Assembly: GCA_031359995.1 (NCBI GenBank)
Contig: JANMAT010000060.1
Span: 1-11,411, forward strand
Direction: 5' to 3'
DNA length: 11,411 nt
DNA from: JANMAT01 sp031359995
GTDB taxonomy: Bacteria > Actinomycetota > Acidimicrobiia > Acidimicrobiales > Ilumatobacteraceae
The notes under the pieces are model-generated. The model was not told the origin of the DNA and did no database searches. It saw only the letters and a program-made list of their open reading frames with translations. The translations under genes were made by a program, and so were the position numbers. Position 1 is the stretch's first letter; every line of letters starts with the position of its first letter. This document shows, one piece after another, positions 1 to 6,133 of the stretch.

Positions 1-5
1 TGGGG

Positions 6-161
6 GTGAGCATCCGTGACCTTTCGAGGGACGTGCGTCCGTTCGAAGGTCTCTCCGCTCGCTTGGAGCCGGGCTGCCGGGGCCGATCGCGGTCCGTGAT
101 GGCGACAGTGCCGTGGTTGGGATACTCCCCTTCGCCAGCGACTATAGCACCGCTGATCTAA
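6..161 (+). pseudogene. Possible N-terminal scrap of a Phd/YefM-type antitoxin
   Basis: From the GTG at 6 the frame reads VSIRDLSRDV and then turns into unrelated, arginine-rich sequence, ending at a TAA (159-161) that lies inside the inverted-repeat element at 119-223. The opening resembles the start of Phd/prevent-host-death antitoxins, which often begin with a strand reading roughly VSIRDL(S/R). Nothing else of that family follows: no dimer core and no toxin-binding tail. The match is only about ten residues, so it may be chance or the edge of a truncated gene. The real start may lie left of the window. Confidence 0.18.
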
Positions 162-223
162 ACATGCAATGGTTGCCATGGTCTGTGATGCGGTGTAGGG
201 TGATGGCTGAAGGGGAGTATCCC
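119..223. repeat. 105-bp MITE-like element with 15-bp perfect terminal inverted repeats
   Basis: The left end GGGATACTCCCCTTC (119-133) is the exact reverse complement of the right end GAAGGGGAGTATCCC (209-223). Pairing extends four bases further inward (134-137 with 204-207) if T208 is bulged. The interior is clearly more AT-rich than its surroundings and encodes no protein. No target-site duplication is visible beside the ends. Size and symmetry fit a MITE or a collapsed insertion-sequence remnant; a long regulatory hairpin is the alternative. I cannot assign the ends to a named IS family from memory. It sits about 125 bp upstream of the first recognisable ATPase codons. Confidence 0.6.
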
Positions 224-270
224 GAGTCACTTGTTGTCGTCATGACGGCCCCACGGCCCGGCAGCAAGGG

Positions 271-330
271 CCCGCATCATGCGGGTCGGGAGAGACCTTC
301 GGCCGGCAACCCGCTCTGCGACCGAAGGAA
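271..330 (+). promoter_or_regulatory. Region of nested inverted repeats upstream of the ATPase remnant
   Basis: CCCGCAT (271-277) pairs with ATGCGGG (279-285), and CCTTCGG (296-302) pairs with CCGAAGG (322-328). In addition GCGGGT (281-286) could pair with ACCCGC (309-314), so mutually exclusive folds are possible. This could be a leader RNA, or simply the remains of coding DNA. The segment also contains GGGAGAG and CCGAAGG, two words found in glycine riboswitches, but the later conserved parts of that aptamer are missing. Confidence 0.22.
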
Positions 331-349
331 CGACCCATCGTGCCAACCC

Positions 350-1216
350 CCACCCAGACTCAAACGGTTGGCATCGGTGGAGACGTTGGGGTGCACGACG
401 GTGATCTGCTCGGACAAGACCGGCACACTCACCCTGAACGAGATGACCGCTGTCGAGCTCGTCGTCCAACTCCGATCACATGTCGTGTCCGGCGACGGCT
501 ACGCACCCAACGGGCAGATCGAGCCGGTTGCCGGCGACGAAACCGTCGCCTCGACGCAGCGTTGATCGCAATGGCGTTGTGCAACGACGCCACCATCAGC
601 CCCGACACGGACTCCTGGCGCTCGTCGGCGAGCCGACAGAAGGCGCACTGGTGGTACTCGCCGCCAAAGGAGGCATCGACGTCACCGGACTGCGCGCCCA
701 CCACCCGCGTCGTGCCGAGCTGCCGTTCGACTCGGCCACCAAGTTCATGATCACCGCCCACCCAATGGTCACCGTCGACGGTCGCGACGTGGTCCACGTG
801 TTCGTCAAAGGCGCCCCCGACGATGGCCCTCGGACTGGACCCGTCGCCGTGCTCGCCCTCGCCCCAGGCCCCGAACCCGCCGTGGGGACCGCCACCGTTG
901 CGGCGACGATGGCGTTCAACACGTTCGTGCTTCTCCAGTTCTTCAACCTGCTCAACAGTCGCAGCGAAACCCGCACCGTGTTCCACCGCGACACCCTCAC
1001 CAACCGCTGGCTGTGGGCCTCCCTGGCCGGGGTGATCGTGCTCCAGATCGCCGTCACGCACGTCGGACCCTGCAGCGCCTGTTCGACACCACCAGCATCA
1101 CCGCCGCCAACTGGGCCGTGTGCGTTCTGGTTGCGTCAAGCGTGCTGTGGATCGAGGAAGCCCGCAAGCTCATCCACCGAACCCGACACCCCCACCACCA
1201 GGAGACCAACCCGTGA
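350..1216 (+). pseudogene. Decayed cation-transporting P-type ATPase
   Basis: Pieces of a P2-type (Ca2+/cation-pump-like) ATPase are spread over all three forward frames. The phosphorylation site CSDKTGTLTLNEM is intact, with the acceptor aspartate at 413-415, preceded by RLASVETLGCTTVI. Next come nucleotide-binding-domain pieces: ALIAMALCNDATIS, then ALVGEPTEGALVVLAAKGG, then the ATP-contact motif FVKGAPD (ends near 821). The sequence then jumps to ALGLDPSP, the start of the C-terminal transmembrane domain, and to TMAFNTFVLLQFFNLLNSRS and a last membrane helix ending at 1216. The first four membrane helices, the actuator domain, most of the P domain (including the hinge TGD region) and helices around TM5-TM8 are missing. 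Frame changes near 550, 618 and 1069 can each be repaired by one extra base in a C or G run. It cannot encode a working pump as written. Its last four bases overlap the next start codon. Confidence 0.85.
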
Positions 1217-1560
1217 AATGCCCCGCCTGCCCCACCACGACGCTCGTCATGACCGACCGGTCCGGCATCGAGATCGACTACTGCCCCGACTGCCGCGGTG
1301 TCTGGCTCGACCGCGGCGAACTCGACAAGATCATCGAACGAGCCACCCCAACGTCCAACCCGACACCGTCGGCCGGCCCCCAGCCAGTCGGCGCACCGGC
1401 ACCGTCCAGCCGGACTCTCCGCCAACACCGCGACGACGACATCGACAACGAAGACGACGACGATCGTCGCCGACACCAGTCTGAGTACACCAGCGTTGGG
1501 AACCCGATCGGACCACGCCGCAAGAAGAAGGGTCTGCTCGGTGACCTGTTCGACTTCTGA
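1213..1560 (+). CDS. TFIIB-like zinc-ribbon protein
   Basis: A 115-residue protein starting at GTG 1213, with AGGAG at 1200-1204 eight bases upstream; the start overlaps the ATPase stop as GTGA. The N-terminus is a four-cysteine zinc ribbon (C3-x2-C6 and C24-x2-C27) followed by RGVWLDRGELDKII, the signature of the zf-TFIIB (PF13453) family of small bacterial proteins. The middle is a low-complexity acidic and histidine/arginine-rich linker. The C-terminus ends in a basic patch, PRRKKKG, followed by LLGDLFDF, a layout often seen in this family. The zinc ribbon presumably binds one Zn2+; the cellular function of these proteins is unknown. It looks intact, and its placement suggests it was once cotranscribed with the ATPase. 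Confidence 0.86.
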   Translation: MKCPACPTTTLVMTDRSGIEIDYCPDCRGVWLDRGELDKIIERATPTSNPTPSAGPQPVGAPAPSSRTLRQHRDDDIDNEDDDDRRRHQSEYTSVGNPIGPRRKKKGLLGDLFDF

Positions 1561-1590
1561 CCACCCGCCCCATCGCGCCGTCGGAACATC

Positions 1591-2061
1591 GTGAAACGGG
1601 TCCTGGAACGCGTTCGTCACGTCGTCGTCGTCGCCGTCGCAGGACTCACCTTCACGATGACAGTGACGTTCGCGTGGGCAATCGCCAAAACGGTCCGCCT
1701 GACCGGCCTCCTCCTCGACGGCGGATGGCGCAACGACTTGTCGATGGTCGACCTGCTCGAAGTGATCGACACCTACCTCCTCGCGATCCTGCAGCTGATC
1801 GTCGTCATCGGCCTCTACGAACTGTTCATCGGAGCACTCGATGTGCCCGACTGGCTCAAAGCACGCTCGCTCGAAGACCTCAAGAAATCGATCGTCGACG
1901 TCCTCATCGTGTTCATCGGCGTCAAAGGCGTCGAACGCCTCGTCGCCATCCAAGAACCCCTCGACGCGCTCACCTACACCGGAGCGGTCGCAACCCTCAT
2001 CGCCGCCCTCTCGCTGTTCAGACTCAAGCCATCTCGTAAAGCGACACGCGACCCGGACTAG
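1591..2061 (+). CDS. UPF0114 (YqhA-like) integral membrane protein
   Basis: A 156-residue protein from GTG 1591, 30 bp after the zinc-ribbon gene and probably in the same transcript; only a weak CGGA-type ribosome site precedes it. It matches the UPF0114/PF03350 family: a helix near residues 10-32, the diagnostic block VIDTYLLAILQLIVVIGLYE (about 57-76) leading into LFIGALD, the motif SLEDLKKSIVDVLIVFIGVK (about 91-110) and a last hydrophobic segment near 130-147. Three to four membrane spans are expected. The family is common in bacteria and its biochemical role is not established. Length and motifs are normal, so this copy appears intact, unlike the ATPase upstream. Confidence 0.86.
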   Translation: MKRVLERVRHVVVVAVAGLTFTMTVTFAWAIAKTVRLTGLLLDGGWRNDLSMVDLLEVIDTYLLAILQLIVVIGLYELFIGALDVPDWLKARSLEDLKKSIVDVLIVFIGVKGVERLVAIQEPLDALTYTGAVATLIAALSLFRLKPSRKATRDPD

Positions 2062-2073
2062 GCCTGGTCTATT

Positions 2074-2118
2074 TGGTGGCGGGGATAGGATTTGAACCTA
2101 TGACCTTCGGGTCATAAG
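2074..2118 (-). other. 3' half of a tRNA gene (attachment-site-like scar)
   Basis: On the minus strand the sequence reads, from the anticodon loop onward, CTTATGA (32-38), CCCGA (anticodon stem 3' side), AGGTC (variable loop), then the T arm ATAGG-TTCAAAT-CCTAT, the acceptor strand CCCCGCC, discriminator A and encoded CCA (2074-2076). Every 3' element is perfect. The expected 5' half (GGCGGGG acceptor strand, D arm, TCGGG anticodon stem) is absent from the following bases on that strand. The acceptor sequence and near-CAT anticodon loop resemble an elongator tRNA-Met-like gene, but the anticodon reads TAT here. Identity beginning at the anticodon loop and running to the 3' end is what tyrosine-integrase insertion into a tRNA gene leaves behind. 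No integrase gene is in the window. Confidence 0.78.
2099..2116 (+). terminator. 7-bp stem with a TTCG tetraloop after the UPF0114 gene
   Basis: TATGACC (2099-2105), TTCG (2106-2109) and GGTCATA (2110-2116) form a perfect 7-bp stem with a cUUCGg loop, an especially stable RNA tetraloop. It lies inside the tRNA fragment and 38 bp after the UPF0114 stop, between two convergent genes. There is no U-run after it in either direction, so termination is only a guess. Confidence 0.28.
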
Positions 2119-2329
2119 CGAAACGACACCCCTGTCCGCTGGTGACCGCCGTGACCGTCTCGGCGCCGTGAGCAGCGTGTATGTCTCACAGGAACTGACC
2201 GGCGATGCACCGCCGTCGACCGGCCGGACCCGCTACGTGGGTTGCAGTCGGGTTACCGCCGGCCGCGGTTCGCGACCGGTCGTGCGGACTCGACACATCG
2301 ATCGGGGCTCTCGTGTTGCCGAGCCTGCT

Positions 2330-2851
2330 CTAGTTCGCGACGGCGGGGATGAAGCCCTGGACGTCGAGGATGTAGTGGGTGCGTCCGCTGCCGCCCGCGT
2401 GCACCTCGAGCGTGTTCTCCCCGCCCACGGTCGTCACGACGAGATTCGCCAGGGTCTGCCCGTTGGTCGACCAGTTGATGTTCGACGTGCGTGGGAGGGG
2501 GCGATCGCCGACCAGGTCCGACGCCCGGACCACCAGGTACCCGGCTCCCTCGGTGTCAGTGATCGTGACGTTGACGAAGACCGCCCTGGGATCGGTGACG
2601 AGTCCTCGCTCGACGAGGAGGCCCACCGACACGCCGTTGGAGCTCCCGGAGACGAGCTTGCCGCCGCCGAGCCCGGGCGGCGCAGTGCGTGAATCGAAGA
2701 CCCGGATCGGCTCGATCAGCACGATGACGGGTCCGGTGACGGTGTCCGTCGGTGCTGCGGCCCGGGCGACGGCGCTCATCGTGGCGATCGGCGCGAGTGC
2801 GGTGGCACCGCCGACGCCGATCATCTTGCGACGGGTGAAGAGTTGTGGCAT
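2330..2851 (-). CDS. Tat-type secreted protein with RVFDSRT/DVQGF surface domain
   Basis: 173 residues from ATG 2851, with AGGGGGTG just upstream. Residues 1-32 form an export signal: an N-region containing a twin arginine (TRRKMIGVGG), a hydrophobic alanine-rich core and a likely cleavage site at ARA/AA. The mature part carries a pattern I associate with actinobacterial (often acidimicrobial) cell-surface proteins: PIRVFDSRTAPPGLGGG, then VFVNVTITDTEGAGYLVVR, then SNINWSTNGQTLANLVVT, ending in YILDVQGF. These are beta-rich repeats usually found several at a time behind larger enzymatic or cell-wall domains; here one unit is the whole mature protein. No catalytic residues are recognisable. 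Function is unknown; a small exported or surface-attached structural protein is the best guess. Confidence 0.78.
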   Translation of the reverse strand: MPQLFTRRKMIGVGGATALAPIATMSAVARAAAPTDTVTGPVIVLIEPIRVFDSRTAPPGLGGGKLVSGSSNGVSVGLLVERGLVTDPRAVFVNVTITDTEGAGYLVVRASDLVGDRPLPRTSNINWSTNGQTLANLVVTTVGGENTLEVHAGGSGRTHYILDVQGFIPAVAN

Positions 2852-3226
2852 CGGGCACCCCCTGAGTCGGTGACCGGGCCGACCGTAGCCCTTCTGGCCC
2901 GTGCCCGAGCCCGTGCCCGGGGCCGAGGCCGGGTCGGCCTGGCGCCTCGCGCTCGGTCCGTCGGTCCGAAGGGCGAGGTCGTCACCACCTCGTCGACGAA
3001 CGGTCGGTTCACGGTGACCCTGCAGACCGATCAGGGCACGCGGTCGCTGCTCTCGGTGCGTGCTCGGAGCACGTACACGTTCGGTCTGCCGGTGTGGTCC
3101 CCGGAGGGCGGATGGTTCGTCGTGGAGGACGACCTCGATCGACCGCTCGTCGTCACGATCGCCGAACCGTCACGGACTCGTGTGCTCGTCGAGGGAGGTT
3201 GGGGAAAGGCGGTTGCGGGTTCCTAG
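2843..3226 (+). pseudogene. C-terminal fragment of a beta-propeller-like protein
   Basis: The frame open to the TAG at 3224-3226 has convincing protein character only from about 2935 on (RSVGPKGEVVTTSSTNGRF, then YTFGLPVWSPEGGWFVVED). GLPVWSPEGGWFVVED resembles the blade motif of TolB/WD40-like beta-propellers. The first 30 codons are arginine-rich and come from the hexamer repeat at 2897-2932 and from the 5' end of the divergent secreted-protein gene, so the ATG at 2843 is not credible as a native start. There is no ribosome site, signal peptide or earlier propeller blade. I read this as the surviving 3' end of a longer gene. The gene after it starts 13 bp downstream with a strong AAGGAG, so the two probably formed an operon. 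Confidence 0.42.
2897..2932. repeat. Six tandem degenerate hexamers (GCCCGN type)
   Basis: Six consecutive hexamers read GCCCGT, GCCCGA, GCCCGT, GCCCGG, GGCCGA, GGCCGG. In the forward frame open here they encode alternating Ala/Gly-Arg. The tract lies between the secreted-protein start and the first credible codons of the propeller fragment, and may mark where the 5' part of that gene was lost by slippage or recombination. Confidence 0.55.
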
Positions 3227-3239
3227 AAGGAGCCGCGTG

Positions 3240-4188
3240 ATGAAGCTCGCCGTGCAGGACGATCGGCGTCGGTGGCTCGATGACCATGCGGCGCGTTGGG
3301 CGGAGGCGGGCCGCCTACGCCGGGAGCGCGCTGGCGTTGATCGGTGGCGCGTTCCTGGTCGTCCAGAGCTGGGAGTCGATGCCCGCCGCGGCGCGGATCC
3401 TCGTCGGCGTGGTCGTCGGCGTCGTCGGCTTGGTCGCTGGCCGCATGCTGCACGCGATGAGCGAGCGGGGCGCCGAGCGTCTCGCCGGCTTCCTGTGGCT
3501 GGTGGCGGTCGGTGGTGTCGCCCTGACGACCGGCGTGAGCGTCCACGCGGCGGGGGTCGACACGCCCGAGCTGATCGCGATGGCGATCAGCGCGGTGGTG
3601 CTGGCGGTCGGCTTCGTGCTGTGGCGCAACCTTGAACGCCCGCTCCAGCTCCTCACCACGGTCGCCGGGGCGATGGTGCTGGCGATCTCGTCGGCGTCGT
3701 ACGTCGATCTGCGTCCGTGGATCGCCGGTATCGCCCTGTGGGTGGCGGCGTTCGCAGCCGGGGCGCTCGCGGCCCGAGGAAGGCTCCGCCCGCAACTGCT
3801 CACGCTGATGCTCGCCGCGCTCGGCCTGCTCGCCGTCAGTGCCTTGCTGTCCGATCTGTCCGAACGGGCCGTCGCGCCCGTCGGGATGGTGACGGCCGCG
3901 GGCATCGTGCTCGCCGCGCTGGCCCTGCACCGCACCCCGGTGCTGGTGATCGGAGTGCTCGGCACGCTCGTGTTCCTGCAAGGCCTGTTCGCGCTCTACT
4001 TCAGCGGTCCTCTCGCCTCGGCGGTGGTGGCGCTCCTGGGCATCGGCGTGGTGATCGTGGCGGGCGAAGGGCCGCGGATTGATCGCGGGCGAGTGGGCGC
4101 TGCTGCTCTGGGATCTGGCCGACGTCAACCCACGCAGGATCCACGTCCCGGTGCCGCCGGAGTACCGGCCGCGTCGAGCGGGAGGTGA
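3240..4188 (+). pseudogene. DUF2157-like polytopic membrane protein, internally deleted and 3'-fused
   Basis: The native start is most likely ATG 3240, seven bases after AAGGAG (3227-3232). It encodes MKLAVQDDRRRWLDDHAARW followed by AEAG, a typical cytoplasmic head of DUF2157 (PF09925) proteins. The frame then breaks at about 3305-3315, and a different frame continues with AAYAGSALALIGGAFLVVQS and about eight hydrophobic helices up to GIGVVIVAGEG near 4068. The region that normally joins head and membrane part (about 30-60 codons in relatives) is missing. Past about 4075 the frame runs on to a stop at 4186-4188, but that tail is a shadow of the AbiEi sequence, so the true C-terminus is lost as well. 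Function is unknown even for intact relatives. Translation from ATG 3280 without the head is possible but would lack a good ribosome site. Confidence 0.68.
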
Positions 4189-4442
4189 GCGCTATCAGAT
4201 CCACCCCGTACGGATAGCGATCTCCGAACGCGACGAAGTTCACGGCGTGCCAGTTGTGTCTCCCGCCGTCGCGATCAGACAGTCCATTCGACTGGGGTGT
4301 TGCCGGCGAAATGATCGAGCAGGCGATCCGGCGCGCACAAGCACGCGAACACATCGGTGCGCCCTCCGCAGCACGGCTCCTCGTTCGCCTCTACGACCGT
4401 TCCCTTCCGGGCGCCGATCGCGGGAGCGGCCGTGCCGTCTGA
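4079..4442 (+). pseudogene. Remnant of an AbiEi-family type IV antitoxin
   Basis: The frame from 4079 reads WALLLWDLADVNPRRIHVPV, then PPEYRPRRAGGERYQIH and VHGVPVVSPAVAI. This is the characteristic middle of AbiEi-type antitoxins (the DVNPRRIHVTVP and GxPVTTPARAI blocks). At 4277-4280 the frame changes, and the C-terminal part continues as DWGVAGEMIEQAIRRAQA to a TGA at 4440-4442. Inserting two bases (AGAC to AGAGAC) would restore a continuous reading through IRDS. The N-terminal winged-helix DNA-binding domain is missing; the sequence begins directly at a junction with the DUF2157-like gene. In intact systems AbiEi represses the operon and counters AbiEii. The stop overlaps the toxin start, the usual coupled arrangement. 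Confidence 0.7.
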
Positions 4443-4908
4443 TCGACGTCCCGGCAACGTGGCCCACCTGGACCGGCTGCTCGACGCATGGTTGCGCGAC
4501 GTCCTAGAAGACCGGGCGACCGCTGGCCGGCTCAGGCGGCTGGTTGCAGTCTCAGTGCTGGCAACGATGCTCGATGAACTCGACCAAGACGGGGCACCAC
4601 GGCTCGCGTTCAAGGGCGGCACGAGCTTGGAGATCCACTTCGACGTCGCTGCCCGAGCCTCGCGAGGGGGCTTCGCGGGCAGACTTGGTGAACGCCTTGC
4701 CACGAACGCTGGGCTCGCGAGCACCTTGGCAGCTTGCGAAGACACCTTCGACTACGGCAACAAGCACACGTGGCCACCCGTCTTGCCGGAGTGGGACGAC
4801 TGGGAGCAGCTCTGGAACGCAATCGGCGTGCCCGAAGACGCGCGCTACTCGTACCCCGATGCCCGCAGACGCGTCGAACAACTCATCCGAGAGATCGCCG
4901 AGGAATAG
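4432..4908 (+). pseudogene. Internally deleted AbiEii-family nucleotidyltransferase toxin
   Basis: Open for 158 residues from GTG 4432, with GGGAG at 4422-4426, overlapping the antitoxin stop by 11 bases. The N-terminal part contains the hallmark LAFKGGTSLEIHFDVAARAS of the AbiEii/DUF1814 nucleotidyltransferase fold (KGGTSL being the nucleotide-binding motif). Right after ARASR the expected D-x-D metal-binding aspartates and the catalytic core are absent. The sequence passes at about 4665-4670 directly to a C-terminal region, LATNAGLASTLAACEDTFDY, then HTWPPVLPEWDDWEQLW, which matches the family tail. Relatives run roughly 250-300 residues, so about 100-130 are missing. The reading frame is preserved across the deletion. 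Without the aspartates it should be catalytically dead. Together with the broken AbiEi this is a fossil abortive-infection/TA module. Confidence 0.74.
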
Positions 4909-4949
4909 CCTCAGGTGCAGCAATGCGCTGTCCATCCCGCGACCGCGAA

Positions 4950-4980
4950 GCCCTGGTCGGCTCGCAAGACCGACCAGGGC
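4950..4980. terminator. 11-bp perfect hairpin between convergent genes
   Basis: GCCCTGGTCGG (4950-4960) pairs perfectly with CCGACCAGGGC (4970-4980) around a 9-base loop. It lies 41 bp after the AbiEii stop and 24 bp before the end of the convergent O-methyltransferase gene, the right place for a bidirectional terminator. No T-run follows on either strand, as is common in GC-rich actinobacteria. Confidence 0.62.
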
Positions 4981-5004
4981 GGCATGGTTGCCTGACCTCT
5001 GGTC

Positions 5005-6009
5005 TCAGACGGGCAGGCCTTCGACGATGGCGAGCATGCTGTAGGTGGGTATGACCCGGCTGAGGGCAAAGCCGGCGGCGGTGAGCAGCGCGGCGAACTC
5101 CTCTTCGGTGCGCTCGCGGCCCGTGAGCACGCCCATCATCACCATGTCGACGATCTTCGCCGGGTGGGGTTCGTTGCCGGGCGGGATCACCGCGTCGACC
5201 ACGAGGAGCCGACCGTCGGCCGGGATCACGTCGCGGCACAGCCTCAGCAGCTTCACGCACGTGGCGTCGTCCCAGTCGTGCAGCACGCGCTTGAACGCAT
5301 AGACATCGCCACCCGACGGAAGCGACTCGAAGAAGTTCCCGCCCGCCAGCTCACAGCGATCGAGCAGCCCGGCGTCGTGCAGCACACGGGGCTTCTCCAC
5401 CACCTCGGGCAGATCGAACAGGACGCCGCGCAGCGACAGGTCGGTCTTGAGCACCTCGGCGAGGAACCCACCTTGGCCGCCGCCGACGTCGACGATGTGC
5501 GCGCCCGTCGGGAACACGTAGGCCTGTGCGATCGGCGCGTTCTCCATGCCCGAGAAGCAGGCCATGCCTTCGTCCCACACGCGCGCCGCGTCGGGGTCGG
5601 CGGCGAGGTGGTCGAAGTAGGGCTGGCCGAACAGGCGCTCGAACGCCGGCTCGCCCGTACGGACCGTCGTGGCGAGATCGCCGCAGGTGCCGTAGTGCAT
5701 CGGCTCGCTCACCCAGATCACCGCGGCGCGCACCGAATCGGGCACGTCGCTGCGCAACGTCTGCCCGAGTGGGGTCAAGGCGAACGTGCCCGGCTCGGTC
5801 TCGGTGAAGATGCCGCCGCTCGACAGCGTGCGCAACAGCCGACGCAGCGACGGCGCGTGCGCTCCGGTCTCCGCGGCGATGTAGTCGACGTGGCGCGGTC
5901 CGGCCGCGACCACGTCGGCGATGCCGAGCTTCGCCGCCGCGTGCAACGCCTGCCCCATCACGTAGCCGAGCGACAGGCTCACCACCTGGACGCCTTCCAT
6001 TCCTGCCAT
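5005..6009 (-). CDS. SAM-dependent O-methyltransferase, small-molecule type
   Basis: 334 residues from ATG 6009, chosen over an upstream ATG at 6093 because GAGGTG sits six bases before it and the family match begins there. The architecture is that of Methyltransf_2 (PF00891) enzymes with an N-terminal dimerisation winged helix: residues 10-90 (VVSLSLGYVMGQALHAAAKL) form the dimer domain. SAM-binding motif I, VDVGGGQG, is at 173-180, followed by the acidic/hydrophobic FDLPEVVE near 198-205. KRVLHDWDD places the catalytic-base histidine at 244. The C-terminal RERTEEEFAALLTAAGF block is also typical. Such enzymes methylate hydroxyl groups of polyketides, phenazines, carotenoid-like or aromatic metabolites; the substrate cannot be told. 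It is intact and lies 124 bp downstream of the LuxR-type gene, same strand. Confidence 0.9.
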   Translation of the reverse strand: MAGMEGVQVVSLSLGYVMGQALHAAAKLGIADVVAAGPRHVDYIAAETGAHAPSLRRLLRTLSSGGIFTETEPGTFALTPLGQTLRSDVPDSVRAAVIWVSEPMHYGTCGDLATTVRTGEPAFERLFGQPYFDHLAADPDAARVWDEGMACFSGMENAPIAQAYVFPTGAHIVDVGGGQGGFLAEVLKTDLSLRGVLFDLPEVVEKPRVLHDAGLLDRCELAGGNFFESLPSGGDVYAFKRVLHDWDDATCVKLLRLCRDVIPADGRLLVVDAVIPPGNEPHPAKIVDMVMMGVLTGRERTEEEFAALLTAAGFALSRVIPTYSMLAIVEGLPV

Positions 6010-6030
6010 GATCAACACCTCACTGGTTCG

Positions 6031-6047
6031 GACCGCGTCGTGCGGTC
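6031..6047. promoter_or_regulatory. Inverted repeat just upstream of the O-methyltransferase
   Basis: GACCGC (6031-6036) and GCGGTC (6042-6047) form a perfect dyad with a 5-base spacer, 22-38 bases before the methyltransferase ATG. It could be an operator for the neighbouring LuxR-type regulator or a small leader hairpin. Short GC-rich dyads like this also occur by chance. Confidence 0.24.
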
Positions 6048-6133
6048 GGGATTCGGTGAGGCCATCGTGAGGGTCGGACGGTACGTGGACCATCCCGTGC
6101 GCAGGGGGTTTGTGCGGACCCGACGAAACCGGT

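Noticed and set aside
284..335. Glycine riboswitch aptamer (GGGAGAG ... CCGAAGG)
   Set aside because: The two words are present, but the following GCAA and the closing CUCUCAGG-type strand are absent, and CCGAAGG instead pairs perfectly with the nearby CCTTCGG.
2074..2150. Complete tRNA gene on the minus strand
   Set aside because: No 5' acceptor strand, D arm or anticodon-stem partner can be found beyond 2118; only the 3' half exists.
2170..2215. Insertion-sequence-like end near TATGTCTCACAGGAACTG
   Set aside because: It has the look of an IS terminus, but no inverted or direct partner and no transposase fragment were found in the window.
3223..4128. Long minus-strand reading frame opposite the DUF2157-like gene
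   Set aside because: Low-complexity Arg/His/Gln/Asp-rich shadow of a clear membrane protein.
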